A DNA stretch of 64,000 nt from Photobacterium aphoticum (GCF_001029435.1 NZ_LDOV01000001.1:124001-188000); one strand, 5' to 3'; shown: positions 15,006-24,937, numbered from the stretch's first letter. Numbers and translations are program-made. Notes: generated by a model from the letters alone, not told the origin.

Positions 15006-15798
15006 ATCCTACGACTCTCTCCTTATCTCCGATGGCAGTGTCACCAGAGTTAATCAATGTATTACGTATAAGTGGGTATCCCTTTTGTTTGGCTAGCAAT
15101 AGCAATGTGTTAATGCCCGTGGCACCACAGGCTTGCTCGGGGGTAAGGGTGGCCTGGTAACTTTCTATCAGGGAACAGGTATGGTGATCGATACGTGTTG
15201 CGTCTGAGTAGGCATGAAAATGGCTGAGGTCACTGCTTATCACAAGCAGGCAATCGTCGCTTTGCCAAAGTGGGTCAATGGCGCGGGCAACAACGGCCGG
15301 TGAAACATTACTGGTTAAGAGCGGTAACAGGGTAAAGTCATGTAAACATGACTGCAGAAAAGGCAATTGCACTTCAAGACTGTGTTCTTGAGCGTGGACT
15401 TTATCTGATACCTCAATATCATCTATTTCCCGCAACTTTTCAACACTTTGTATGTCAATAGGGACTTTTCCGAGAGGTGTCTCAAAATAGTGACAGGCTG
15501 GCAGGGCGCAGCCCTTAAACGCAAAGCGATGACTTGGCCCAATTAGGATCACTTTTCGTATCCGACTCGCTTGTTGACGCAGGGCACGATAGGCCTCTGC
15601 CGCCACACTGCCTGAATACATATAGCCCGCATGCGGCACGATGAGCGCCTTAATTTTCCCCTGTTGTGTCGATTCAGATGCGGCTGTGTGAGTGAGTGCG
15701 GCATTATCGTCATCTAACCAATGATTGACTTGCTGCTGGAGAGCCGTGGCCGAATGGGGATAAAAATGTCCGGCAACAGCAGGAGGACGAGTGAGCAT
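14974..15798 (-). CDS. amrB: AmmeMemoRadiSam system protein B (MEMO family)
   Basis: The ATG at 15798 is preferred (GGAG ribosome site 6 nt before; product begins MLTRPPAVAGHFYP, the usual MEMO start); an ATG 12 bp upstream is possible. The protein has about 274 residues. MEMO proteins resemble class III extradiol dioxygenases. Candidate metal-site residues here include His in VPHAGYMYSG and GPSHRF and a Glu/His pair around AQEHSLEVQLPFLQ. It overlaps the AMMECR1 gene downstream and is divergent from the radical SAM gene, about 120 bp away. Confidence 0.92.
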   Translation of the reverse strand: MLTRPPAVAGHFYPHSATALQQQVNHWLDDDNAALTHTAASESTQQGKIKALIVPHAGYMYSGSVAAEAYRALRQQASRIRKVILIGPSHRFAFKGCALPACHYFETPLGKVPIDIQSVEKLREIDDIEVSDKVHAQEHSLEVQLPFLQSCLHDFTLLPLLTSNVSPAVVARAIDPLWQSDDCLLVISSDLSHFHAYSDATRIDHHTCSLIESYQATLTPEQACGATGINTLLLLAKQKGYPLIRNTLINSGDTAIGDKERVVGYVSYIISAPQ

Positions 15799-15917
15799 AC
15801 GGATCTCCATTAACAGGCGAGAAAGGCCGTTGTTAAGCGTGCCTCTGCAATAAAGGATATATACTCAGTATAGGTCGTCACGTAAGTCGTGAGCAGGATA
15901 AGATCAAGGTTGCGAGT

Positions 15918-17033
15918 ATGAATAAATCATTGACGCAGAAAGGGTCGAGTCAGTCTGTACCGCCCGCCAGCTGGCCGACAACGCATTGGCATATGCTGGC
16001 GGATGGGCGGGTGGTGTGTGATGTTTGCCCACGCCATTGTCGCTTGCGTGACGGTAAGCGTGGCGCCTGTTTTGTTCGTCAGGCGCAAGGCGGCGAAATT
16101 GTCCTGACCAGCTACGGGCGCAGCAGTGGTTTTTGTGTGGATCCGATAGAGAAAAAACCACTGAATCATTTCTATCCAGGCAGCTCGGTGCTGTCATTTG
16201 GCACTGCCGGGTGTAATTTAAGCTGTCAGTTTTGCCAGAACTGGCAGATCAGTAAATCCCGTCACATTGATACGCTTGGCGCGCAAGCCATGCCGGCGCA
16301 GATCGCCCAAGCAGCATTACGCTATGGCTGCGACAGTATTGCGTTTACCTATAATGATCCGGTGATTTTCATGGAGTACGCCATGGATGCGGCGCAAGCA
16401 TGCCGAGAGATGGGTGTACACAGTGTGGCCGTGAGTGCCGGTTATATGTGTGATCAGCCTCGGCGTGAATTTTTCTCGATGATGGATGCGGCCAATATCG
16501 ATCTGAAAGCGTTTACCGAGCGCTTTTATCACAAGATCTGCCATGGTCATTTGGTGCCGGTGCTTGATACCTTACTGTATCTTAAGCATGAAACGTCGGT
16601 GTGGTTTGAAATCACGACGTTGTTGATCCCCGGGGAAAACGACAGCCCGAAAGAAATAGACGCATTAACCTGTTGGGTCGCCGATCATTTAGGGCCGGAT
16701 GTGCCGATCCATTTCTCTGCCTTTCATCCCGACTTTAAAATGTTGGATAAGCCACGTACTCCACCTAATACCTTAATTCAGGCGCGCCATATCGCTCAGG
16801 CGAACGGGCTGCACTATGCCTATGTTGGCAATATCTTTCATGAGGAAGGCGACAGTACCTATTGTCCGTCATGCGGCAAACAGGTGATTGCCCGAAACTG
16901 GTTTAAGTTGGGAGCGGTAAATGTGACGGATGATGGCTTGTGTGCCTTTTGTGGCGAAAAGCTGGCGGGGCGGTTTGCCAAAAGAGAGCAAGCATTTGGG
17001 CGTCAGCGCATTCCGGTCACGGTGAGTAAATAA
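15918..17033 (+). CDS. amrS: AmmeMemoRadiSam system radical SAM enzyme
   Basis: This 371-residue radical SAM protein is related to pyruvate formate-lyase-activating enzymes. The [4Fe-4S]-SAM motif is CNLSCQFC (CxxxCxxC), around residue 100. An N-terminal Cys cluster (CDVCPRHC, then GACFVR) and a C-terminal pair of CxxC motifs (CPSC, CAFC) add probable metal sites. It is divergent from the AMMECR1-MEMO operon, and the three together form the AmmeMemoRadiSam set, whose target remains unknown to me. Confidence 0.92.
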   Translation: MNKSLTQKGSSQSVPPASWPTTHWHMLADGRVVCDVCPRHCRLRDGKRGACFVRQAQGGEIVLTSYGRSSGFCVDPIEKKPLNHFYPGSSVLSFGTAGCNLSCQFCQNWQISKSRHIDTLGAQAMPAQIAQAALRYGCDSIAFTYNDPVIFMEYAMDAAQACREMGVHSVAVSAGYMCDQPRREFFSMMDAANIDLKAFTERFYHKICHGHLVPVLDTLLYLKHETSVWFEITTLLIPGENDSPKEIDALTCWVADHLGPDVPIHFSAFHPDFKMLDKPRTPPNTLIQARHIAQANGLHYAYVGNIFHEEGDSTYCPSCGKQVIARNWFKLGAVNVTDDGLCAFCGEKLAGRFAKREQAFGRQRIPVTVSK

Positions 17034-17203
17034 TGGTGGAAAGCGTTAATGGTGAGTATTCGCAGGCAGTCAATGGGCTGGAAAGTGGCGATAAACACGT
17101 CATACGCAATGAAAAGCGGACGTAACCGAGGATGGAGTCTTGTCACTGTTTTGGCCTTCTATTATCTTATCGGCCATAAGTTAACCTGAAAAAGTGAAGA
17201 ACG

Positions 17204-17512
17204 ATGTCTGAGATGACAATGGAACAACTGGCGGGCTACCAAAACTTGGTGATCACGCAGCCAAACTGCCCATACTGCGTAAAAGCAAAAGCGATCCTTG
17301 ATGCGCGCGGCACCGAGTACACCTCACTGGTACTGGGTGAAGATTTGTCTAAAATCCTGATGGTGGATTTTATCGAGCAGGCAACAGGTAACGTGGTACG
17401 CACTGTGCCACAAATCTTCTTGGACGGTCAGTACATCGGCGGTCACGATGATTTGGTGGCTTTCCTTGAGCGCCAAGTCGATGGCGACGAGTTCGGTGAT
17501 TTTGAACTGTAA
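17204..17512 (+). CDS. Glutaredoxin (CPYC type)
   Basis: The 102-residue protein is a dithiol glutaredoxin with the active site CPYC (about 24-27), a cis-Pro in TVPQIFLDGQYIGGHDD, and a Gly-Gly motif that binds glutathione. It reduces protein disulphides and mixed disulphides in the cytoplasm. The segment LMVDFIEQATGNVVRTVPQIF resembles the GrxA group. It is monocistronic with its own terminator; the start follows an AAGTGAAG ribosome site. Confidence 0.93.
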   Translation: MSEMTMEQLAGYQNLVITQPNCPYCVKAKAILDARGTEYTSLVLGEDLSKILMVDFIEQATGNVVRTVPQIFLDGQYIGGHDDLVAFLERQVDGDEFGDFEL

Positions 17513-17535
17513 GCCTTCGTCGTAAAGATGAAATA

Positions 17536-17573
17536 AAAACAGCCAAAGGTGTCATGCCTTTGGCTGTTTTTTT
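17536..17573 (+). terminator. Terminator after glutaredoxin gene
   Basis: AACAGCCAAAGG stem with a short loop and its complement, followed by a run of seven T. Confidence 0.92.
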
Positions 17574-17621
17574 ATGTGCACGAATACTGAAAAAACGTGT
17601 GCTGAGAATGCGTGCCGTTGG

Positions 17622-18227
17622 TTACTGCGAAGGCGAAACGGCAAACGACGCTAAAAAGACGGAGACAATCAGCTCGACTTTTTCTTTCAGCACCTCGCCT
17701 TCTGCTTCAGGAATGATGGTCATCAGCTGGGGCCAGAATAATGCCCCCTGAAACAGACTGAGATACACATTAGAAATAACTTTGATATCGGTGTCTTTCA
17801 ATTGACCGGCTGCCATGGCCTCACGAAACCACTGCATGATGGCTTTAGAGCTGTACAGGGTTTTGTTCAGCGTATTGGCCATATCGGGTTGGCGAAGAAA
17901 TTCCATCACAATGGTACGGGCTAAGGGAATGCCGTAAGTGTGATACAGAATGTCGGCTTCTTGGTAAGTGATATCGGTGAGCTGCGCGTGCAGGCTACGC
18001 TGAGGGTCAAAAGTATACTGAACGGTTTGGTTGGTGGACTCATGCAAGATGGTCAACACCGCTTCAAATAAATTCTCTTTACTTTCAAAGTGACGATATA
18101 ACGTGCGCTTTGACACTTCAGCCGCCGCACTAATCCTGTCCATATTCGCGGCTAAAAACCCATGTTGCATGAATTCGGCTTTGGCGGCGTCGATGATGGC
18201 GAGGCGTTTTAGTTCGGAGCGTGTCAT
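17622..18227 (-). CDS. TetR/AcrR-family repressor of the adjacent RND pump
   Basis: The protein has 201 residues. The N-terminal HTH is complete (AKAEFMQHGFLAANMDRISA, then AEVSKRTLYRHFESKENLF), and the remainder is a helical ligand-binding domain with the C-terminal region of AcrR-like regulators. It is divergent from the membrane-fusion gene, with 214 bp between the starts and two matching palindromes in that gap. It most likely represses the pump and itself until a toxic ligand binds. Confidence 0.9.
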   Translation of the reverse strand: MTRSELKRLAIIDAAKAEFMQHGFLAANMDRISAAAEVSKRTLYRHFESKENLFEAVLTILHESTNQTVQYTFDPQRSLHAQLTDITYQEADILYHTYGIPLARTIVMEFLRQPDMANTLNKTLYSSKAIMQWFREAMAAGQLKDTDIKVISNVYLSLFQGALFWPQLMTIIPEAEGEVLKEKVELIVSVFLASFAVSPSQ

Positions 18228-18284
18228 TGTGGTTCCATGTTTTCCTGACTTAATGCGAGAAGTTTATCAAGATTATGTCAAAAA

Positions 18285-18342
18285 GTACACTTGCTAGTTT
18301 ACTTTTGCGTTGGCCTATATAAAAATAAACTCACAAGTTTAC
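18285..18342. promoter_or_regulatory. Two TetR-type operators in the divergent control region
   Basis: Site 1 (18285-18302) reads GTACACT-tgct-AGTTTAC and site 2 (18325-18342) reads ATAAACT-caca-AGTTTAC. Both are near-palindromes of 7-bp half-sites separated by 4 bp, start-to-start distance 40 bp. They lie between the regulator and the pump genes. Confidence 0.65.
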
Positions 18343-18441
18343 TTTTGTCGTCGCGCTGAGTGTGCTCGACGGTAACATCTGGGACCTGAGTGTCCTCATA
18401 CCCAACGGTCGCGCCGGACCAACCTTTTAGGGGAGAAATAG

Positions 18442-19557
18442 GTGAATACGTATTTTAAGAAGTCAGTATTGGCATCTTTTAAGTTCAATGCCCTTGCTGC
18501 AAGCATTGCCATGTCAACCTTAGTGCTGACAGGTTGTGGCGCGGAAGAGCCTCAAACTGTGGCCGCACCGGTCATCAAACCTGCATTGACGGAAGTGATC
18601 AGCACGCAAGCCAATGATGATTTGAGTTTTAATGGGGTTGTTCGTGCGGCAGAACGTGCGGATTTAGCCTTCCGAATTGGCGGCCGTATTACCGATATCG
18701 CAGTCAAAGAAGGGGATGAGGTGAAACAAGGTCAGGTATTGGCGACCTTGGACTCACGCGATGCGCAAACGGCACTGGAGTCGGCCAAGCTGGAACTGGA
18801 TAACTCGAAAGCGGAATACCTGCGTGGTAAAGCCATTTACGAGAAAAGTCAGGCCATTGCCAAGAGCGATTTAGATACCCTGACAACGCGCTATAACCTG
18901 GCGAAAAACCGCTTGGCTGAAGCCCGTCGTCAGTTGGAATACACCCAAATTAAAGCCCCGTTTGATGGCATTATTGGCCGCAAGTTGGTGGACAACCACG
19001 TACAAATCCAAGCCAATGCGCCGGTGGTGACCTTGCATAACCTGCACGATCTGGAAGTGGTGATTAATATTCCGGATAACGTGATGTTAGCAGGCATGAG
19101 TGGCACTAAAGCCTTAGCTGAGCTGTCTGCGATTCCGGGTGTGGTGTTCCCGTTGGCACTGCGTACCTACGCAACCCAAGCGGATCCCATCACCCAGACT
19201 TACGCCATTGTGTTGGGTTTTGAAGACAGCAAAGGCTATCGCGTGCTACCGGGTATGGCGGTGAAAGTGCTGCCGTATCAGGATGCTAACGGCGAACAGA
19301 ATGCCGCAGGTATTTCGTTGATCACCGTGCCTTTGACGGCGGTTGTGCCAGATAACCAAGGTAAACAGTTTGTGTGGGTGATTAACGCCGACAATAAAGC
19401 CGAAAAACGTTACGTGACCGTTGGCGCGCTGAGTAAGAACCGTGTAGTGATCACCGAGCACCTGAAAGTGGGTGAGCGCATAATCATTGCCGGTGTGTCG
19501 AGCGTGAAAGAGGGCATGGAAGTGCGCCCTTATACCGATGACAGCAATGGGGCGTAA
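18442..19557 (+). CDS. RND efflux periplasmic adaptor (membrane fusion) lipoprotein
   Basis: The 371-residue HlyD/AcrA-type adaptor starts at a GTG behind an AGGGGAG ribosome site. The lipobox is LVLTGC (Cys about 32), so it is anchored in the inner membrane. The order is barrel-sandwich/lipoyl half (ADLAFRIGGRITDIAVKEGDEVKQGQVLATLD), a coiled-coil hairpin (about 105-160), the second lipoyl half (APFDGIIGRKLVDNHVQI), and beta-barrel and membrane-proximal domains. It links the RND pump to an outer-membrane channel, which is not encoded nearby, so a TolC elsewhere is presumably used. Confidence 0.93.
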   Translation: MNTYFKKSVLASFKFNALAASIAMSTLVLTGCGAEEPQTVAAPVIKPALTEVISTQANDDLSFNGVVRAAERADLAFRIGGRITDIAVKEGDEVKQGQVLATLDSRDAQTALESAKLELDNSKAEYLRGKAIYEKSQAIAKSDLDTLTTRYNLAKNRLAEARRQLEYTQIKAPFDGIIGRKLVDNHVQIQANAPVVTLHNLHDLEVVINIPDNVMLAGMSGTKALAELSAIPGVVFPLALRTYATQADPITQTYAIVLGFEDSKGYRVLPGMAVKVLPYQDANGEQNAAGISLITVPLTAVVPDNQGKQFVWVINADNKAEKRYVTVGALSKNRVVITEHLKVGERIIIAGVSSVKEGMEVRPYTDDSNGA

Positions 19558-19560
19558 TTG

Positions 19561-22500
19561 ATGGATATTGCACGTTATACCATTGCGAAACGCACCAGTG
19601 TTTGGGTGCTGATCGCGCTGATTTTGCTGGGGGGCTACATCAGCTACCTTAAGCTGGGCCGATTTGAAGATCCGGAGTTTGTGATCCGCCAAGCGGTGAT
19701 CAACACCCCGTACTCGGGCGCCACGGCCCAAGAAGTGTCAGATGAAGTCACTGACGTCATTGAAGGGGCGGTGCAGTCACTGCAAGAGCTCAAAGAAGTG
19801 AAGTCGGTGTCCAAGCAGGGCATGTCAGAAGTGACGGTGGAAATTAAGCTTGAATTTGCCAAGTCATCGGCAGATTTGCAGCAGGTGTGGGACAAACTGC
19901 GCCGTAAAATCACCGATGCTCAGCGCATGCTACCGCCGGGCGCGGGGCCGTCTATTGTCAATGATGATTTCTCGGATGTGTATGCGCTGTTCTTTGCGGT
20001 GACCGGTGAAGGCTTTACCGACAAGCAGCTGCAAGACTACGTCGATAGCTTGCGCCGTGAATTGGTACTGGTACCGGGCGTGGCGAAAACCGCGACTTTG
20101 GCAGAACAGCAAGAAACCATTTTTGTTGAGATCTCCAGTGAGCGTTTAGCCAAGTTTGGTCTGTCGGCAGAAAACGTGTTCCAGGTGCTGCAAAAGCAGA
20201 ACATGGTGACCGTGGCGGGCAGTATCGAAACCGATGCGATGCGTATTCCGGTGATCCCAAGTGCCAGCATTCGTTCATTCAATGATCTGAAGAACCTGCA
20301 AGTGGGTGTGGGTGAAAACAACACCGTACTGCGTTTGGGCGACATTGCGAACGTGACTCGTGGCTACCAAGAGCCGTCATCCATGCTGATGCGCTACAAC
20401 GGCGAGCGTGCGATTGGCTTTGGTATCTCTAACGTGACCGGCGGTAACGTCGTGGACATGGGGGATGCGGTAAAAGCGCGCATTGCGGAGCTGGAGGGTC
20501 AGCGTCCTTTGGGCATGGAACTGCACGAGATCTCGATTCAGTCTGACTCGGTTCGTGCTTCGGTGGCTAACTTCATCGATAACCTGATTGCTGCTGTGGT
20601 GATCGTGTTTATCGTATTGCTGCTGTTCATGGGTCTACGTTCCGGCGTGATCATCGGTTTTGTACTGCTACTGACGGTAGCGGGTACGCTGTGCATCATG
20701 TTGATTGAAGACATCGCGATGCAGCGTATTTCGCTGGGTGCCTTGATTATCGCACTGGGTATGCTGGTGGATAACGCCATCGTAGTGACCGACGGTATTC
20801 TGGTGCGTTTGCAAAATGATCCGGATGAAGATCGCCATGTGATTGTGTCGGATGTGGTGAATGCCACTAAATGGCCTTTGCTGGGCGGTACCGTGGTGGG
20901 TATCTGTGCGTTCAGTGCCATTGGCCTGTCGCCGTCAGACATGGGGGAATATGCCGGTTCATTGTTCTGGGTGATCCTGTACTCCATGTTCCTGAGCTGG
21001 GTGTTTGCCGTGACTGTCACCCCAATGCTGTGTTTTGACTTCCTGAAAGTGAAAGCGCGCGCAGCGGATCAGAAACCGGGTCGCATGGTTACCCTGTACA
21101 AAGCTTTGCTGACATGGGTGTTGTCACACCGTGTGATCAGTTGTGCGCTGTTGGTTGCTGTATTGGCTGGTGCCGTGTATGGCGTGCGTTATGTACCGCC
21201 GGGCTTCATGCCGGAATCACAGCGTCCGCAGTTCGTGGTGGATGTGTACTTGCCGCAGGGTTCAGACATTAAACGTACTGAACAGGTGGTGGCGAGCATT
21301 GAGCAGGATGTGAAAGCCAAAGACGGTATTACCAATATCACCAGCTTCATTGGTGGCGGTGGTCTGCGTTTCATGCTGACTTACGCACCGGAAGCCCGTA
21401 ACCCAAGTTATGGTCAGTTGCTGATTGATATTGATGATTACACTAAGATTGCCCCGCTGTTGGTAGAGCTGCAATCGGAGCTGGATGCTAAATACCCGGA
21501 CGCGTCGATCAAAGTATGGAAGTTCATGCTTGGTCGCGGGGGCGGTAAGAAAATTGAAGCGGGCTTCAAAGGCCCAGACAGCCGTGTACTGCGTCAGTTG
21601 GCGGAGCAGGCGAAAGCCATCATGCTGAACGATGACAATCTGATCGCGGTGCAGGATGACTGGCGTCAGCAAGTGCCGGTGTTGCGTCCGGTGTACTCAG
21701 CAGAAGAAGCGCAGCGCTTTGGCCTGACGACACAAGAGATCAACCAGGCGATTGCACAGACATTGTCTGGCCGCCGTGTGGGTGTGTACCGTGAAGGGGA
21801 TGATTTGGTGCCGATTGTGGTACGTGCCCCAGAAAACGAGCGTGATCACCAGCGAGCGATTGAAAACACCGAAGTGTACAGCCAGAAAGCGGGCGGTTTC
21901 ATTGCGGTGAGCCAGTTGGTGGACTCTGTGGATGTGGTATGGCAAGACGCGATCCTACGTCGTATCGACCGTATGCCGACTATTCTGGTGCAGGCGGATC
22001 CGGCGCCGGGTGTATTAACGGCAGATGCGTTCAACCAAGTGCGTCCACAAATCGAAGCGATTGACTTGCCACCGGGTTACGAGTTGATCTGGTACGGGGA
22101 ATACAAAGCCTCAAAAGATGCCAATGAAGGCTTGGTGATCTCTGCCCCTTACGGGTTTGCCGCGATGATCCTGTCGGTGATCTTCATGTTCAACGCCTTG
22201 CGCCAGCCACTGGTGATTTGGCTGACTGCACCACTTGCATTGGTGGGTGTGACAGTAGGCTTGGTGATCTTCCAAACGCCGTTTGAGTTCATGGCGATTC
22301 TGGGCTTCCTGAGCTTGATCGGGATGATGGTGAAAAACGCCATCGTACTGGTGGATCAGGCTGATGTGGAGATCCGAGAAGGGCGAACGCCGTACGATGC
22401 CATCATCATGGCGGCACTTAGCCGTGCGCGTCCGGTATTGCTGGGTGCTTTCACCACCATTTTGGGTGTGGCACCATTGTTGATTGACCCGTTCTTCAAG

Positions 22501-22611
22501 AGTATGGCAGTCACCATCATGTTTGGTCTGTTGTTCGCAACGATCCTGACGTTGGTGGTGATCCCATTGTTCTACGCGATGTTCTTCCGTGTGAAAGTGG
22601 AAACGGCATAA
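19561..22611 (+). CDS. RND multidrug efflux pump, inner-membrane permease
   Basis: This large protein (about 1016 residues) has the AcrB-like plan: TM1 at the N-terminus, porter domain, TM2-6, second porter domain, TM7-12. In the TM4 region the motif LGMLVDNAIVVTDG contains the conserved Asp used for proton relay. GMMVKNAIVLVDQAD is the matching TM10 segment. The start is the ATG at 19561, 3 bp after the adaptor stop. It belongs to the VexB/MexF-like superfamily, but I cannot assign a specific substrate range. Confidence 0.93.
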   Translation: MDIARYTIAKRTSVWVLIALILLGGYISYLKLGRFEDPEFVIRQAVINTPYSGATAQEVSDEVTDVIEGAVQSLQELKEVKSVSKQGMSEVTVEIKLEFAKSSADLQQVWDKLRRKITDAQRMLPPGAGPSIVNDDFSDVYALFFAVTGEGFTDKQLQDYVDSLRRELVLVPGVAKTATLAEQQETIFVEISSERLAKFGLSAENVFQVLQKQNMVTVAGSIETDAMRIPVIPSASIRSFNDLKNLQVGVGENNTVLRLGDIANVTRGYQEPSSMLMRYNGERAIGFGISNVTGGNVVDMGDAVKARIAELEGQRPLGMELHEISIQSDSVRASVANFIDNLIAAVVIVFIVLLLFMGLRSGVIIGFVLLLTVAGTLCIMLIEDIAMQRISLGALIIALGMLVDNAIVVTDGILVRLQNDPDEDRHVIVSDVVNATKWPLLGGTVVGICAFSAIGLSPSDMGEYAGSLFWVILYSMFLSWVFAVTVTPMLCFDFLKVKARAADQKPGRMVTLYKALLTWVLSHRVISCALLVAVLAGAVYGVRYVPPGFMPESQRPQFVVDVYLPQGSDIKRTEQVVASIEQDVKAKDGITNITSFIGGGGLRFMLTYAPEARNPSYGQLLIDIDDYTKIAPLLVELQSELDAKYPDASIKVWKFMLGRGGGKKIEAGFKGPDSRVLRQLAEQAKAIMLNDDNLIAVQDDWRQQVPVLRPVYSAEEAQRFGLTTQEINQAIAQTLSGRRVGVYREGDDLVPIVVRAPENERDHQRAIENTEVYSQKAGGFIAVSQLVDSVDVVWQDAILRRIDRMPTILVQADPAPGVLTADAFNQVRPQIEAIDLPPGYELIWYGEYKASKDANEGLVISAPYGFAAMILSVIFMFNALRQPLVIWLTAPLALVGVTVGLVIFQTPFEFMAILGFLSLIGMMVKNAIVLVDQADVEIREGRTPYDAIIMAALSRARPVLLGAFTTILGVAPLLIDPFFKSMAVTIMFGLLFATILTLVVIPLFYAMFFRVKVETA

Positions 22612-22637
22612 TCAGAGCGTAAATCGCAAACCATAAA

Positions 22638-22671
22638 AAAGGGCGTCCTTGTATAACAGGGACGCCCTTTT
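22638..22671 (+). terminator. Terminator between RND operon and lipoprotein gene
   Basis: AAAGGGCGTCC stem with its complement GGGACGCCCTTT around a 9-nt loop, with T-run; placed between convergent genes. Confidence 0.88.
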
Positions 22672-22672
22672 G

Positions 22673-24112
22673 TTAATTATTTATGAGTTCATGAATGCGC
22701 ATGGCATGTTTTAATCCTTCCGCCATAAATCTTTTATTTTCATTGTTGATTGCTACTTCCTTACCAAGATCAATTATTTCACCGTTAACTATTGGATGAT
22801 ATGCTGTTTTAAAGTTAGCAGTATAGATCTCTTGTGATGGAAATTGTTCAACCTCATTAGTGTTGATGAATAAGTTATAAGAGCTATTAGTATAATGTGT
22901 TTGAGTATCAAGAGTGAATATTTCATTGTCGTCAAGGTCATTCAAGGTCATTCCTGCAGGAGTACAAGAGTTGTATTCAATTTGCTCTAAAGTGCACTGA
23001 TAACTATCATAATTACTATTCCATGTGATATTTTGATAAATTGAAAATGACAAATGATTGTTATTTTCGTTAAAAGAAATTGAAACTTGTGCAGGTGATA
23101 TTAACTGACGAAACTCATTAGTTATAACTTCATAAGAGTGTTGATTGTGAGCATTTAAAGAAAATCCAAAATTACCACTTGAGTCAATTAATTGAGTTGA
23201 GCAATCGATAGTAAAATTTTCGTTACCTCGACACATTATTTGAGCTTCAGATTTTTCGATGCCAACAGATTGTAGTTGTGTATATGTATGTTCTGAGATC
23301 GGTATTTCCTCTACTTCATACTCTGTCCATTTAAGGTATTGTGCATCATGTAAATCTTCATTGTTACAGGTGAAAGTATCTGGGGTCAATGGTTCTGTTA
23401 GAGTAAAAGTAACGTTATCCGAATCAATATACCACTGACAGCTGGAAATATCTTTTTCTTTTAGACGTTTACCATTGTTTTCCCAGACGATATGAACAGT
23501 CTCTCCATTCGTGGAATAATAGATTTGGGCTGGAGCATTCAGCCGATGAAGAGTATCGTAATCAAGTCTCCAAGCTTGAGTGTATATATCCAATAAGTTA
23601 CCAAGACTATCAGCAGATCCTGATATGTAATTTGGCTTATCATTTTTTCTTACAGAATAAGTCAACTCATCAGGGTTAATACCATTATTAATCCCATTTC
23701 CATCATATGGATAGCTAAGATAATACCATGATCCGCTTCGCCATTCTTCTGTTCTGTATGAAGTTCCAGAATAAACATCGTAGTTGACTACGATAGTATT
23801 AGGTTTGTCATTATCCCGATAATAATTGCCATGCTGATACCAAGCTCTTATTGTACCGAGTTTTATTTTGTTTTCGATAGTAGGAAGGTCATTGCACTGA
23901 CGGTGTAAGATGAATTTTCCCTCATGCTCATAACCATATGCGATACCGCCATCACTGAGCTGCTTCTTAACGATTTTTTTTATTGTTCCATCTGGAAGTA
24001 CTGCATTTTCGCAGTAGTTGATAGTATGTTTTTCATCTGTGTTATCACTCGAGTTACACCCTGATATAATTGACAATGCAATCATTAAGTAAGGGCTTGA
24101 TTGTTTTTTCAT
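22673..24112 (-). CDS. Large lipoprotein of unknown function, AT-rich gene
   Basis: This 479-residue protein has a lipobox (ALSIISGC, Cys 19). I see no domain I recognise. It has about ten cysteines, many Tyr/Trp/Asn residues, and short aromatic repeats (AWYQHGNYYRDND, EWRSGSWYYLSYPYDGNG), suggesting a secreted beta-rich domain stabilised by disulphides. The gene is much more AT-rich than the RND operon beside it, which suggests acquisition. It stands alone between a terminator and a long intergenic gap. Confidence 0.7.
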   Translation of the reverse strand: MKKQSSPYLMIALSIISGCNSSDNTDEKHTINYCENAVLPDGTIKKIVKKQLSDGGIAYGYEHEGKFILHRQCNDLPTIENKIKLGTIRAWYQHGNYYRDNDKPNTIVVNYDVYSGTSYRTEEWRSGSWYYLSYPYDGNGINNGINPDELTYSVRKNDKPNYISGSADSLGNLLDIYTQAWRLDYDTLHRLNAPAQIYYSTNGETVHIVWENNGKRLKEKDISSCQWYIDSDNVTFTLTEPLTPDTFTCNNEDLHDAQYLKWTEYEVEEIPISEHTYTQLQSVGIEKSEAQIMCRGNENFTIDCSTQLIDSSGNFGFSLNAHNQHSYEVITNEFRQLISPAQVSISFNENNNHLSFSIYQNITWNSNYDSYQCTLEQIEYNSCTPAGMTLNDLDDNEIFTLDTQTHYTNSSYNLFINTNEVEQFPSQEIYTANFKTAYHPIVNGEIIDLGKEVAINNENKRFMAEGLKHAMRIHELINN

Positions 24113-24497
24113 GACGAATTTACTCCATAAAGTGATGATGTTTTATTTAATATTATTGATCGTTATAATTAGAAGATAAAATACTACATTCTTGTTTGAT
24201 ATGATTATCTAGTTGAATAATATTTATTAAGTTGATTTGAAATTTTTGATTTGATTTTTTTCACCGATTATGACTGTTGATCTTTAATTTTTGTGGTAGG
24301 AATTTTTGAAAATTCACAATTTATTGGAATTAATGCCTGCTGTTTACTTGTGAATGTTTTATAATAAAATGAAGATTGAATTTATAAAAGTAACTAGGTT
24401 CTATATTTTAATATAAAAGTAAATGGTATTTTACAAGGTTTCATTTGTACCAGAGTATTTTCCATATGAAACCTTCTTTCATGACTGGTCTACCTGA
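24113..24497. other. AT-rich intergenic region
   Basis: About 385 bp of very AT-rich DNA containing the promoter of the minus-strand lipoprotein gene at its left end. No gene or clear repeat is visible. Confidence 0.5.
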
Positions 24498-24752
24498 TTA
24501 CCACATGTAACCAATCAGTAGGGTCGACACATTGACATTTAAGCCAGCATCTTCATTAAAGCTGTGATGGTATTCCAGCGCAAAACCAGAATCAAAGGTG
24601 TAACCCACACCGAGCATTAAGGTTTCATTGGTGTAGGTGTTATAGCGCGTATCTTCAACAATCACACCCATGCTACCATCTTGACACGGAGGAATTATTA
24701 AATCGTGTGAAAAATAATGGTGCGCATTCACGCGGGAAAGGTTTTTAGCCAA
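24498..24752 (-). pseudogene. C-terminal fragment of an outer-membrane beta-barrel protein
   Basis: Eighty-four codons end in alternating hydrophobic-polar strands (TLMLGVGYTFDSGFALEYHHS, then VNVSTLLIGYMW) with a terminal aromatic residue, the usual signature of the last strands of a bacterial outer-membrane barrel. There is no signal peptide and no N-terminal barrel part, so this is the 3' remnant of a gene. I cannot name the parent family. Confidence 0.5.
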
Positions 24753-24937
24753 GCTAGAATGACAACGGGACGGATGCTAACAATAAAGGTTATGACAAGG
24801 TAGTTATAAAAAGTGTCAATTTAATTTCCCGTCAAATCATCATCTTAAAATGTTTTATGTAATACGTGTAAGACATAAGACTGCGAAGTGAGGGGTAAGG
24901 GAGCAATGGTAGAGTGGCGAATGAGAAATAAAGATAA

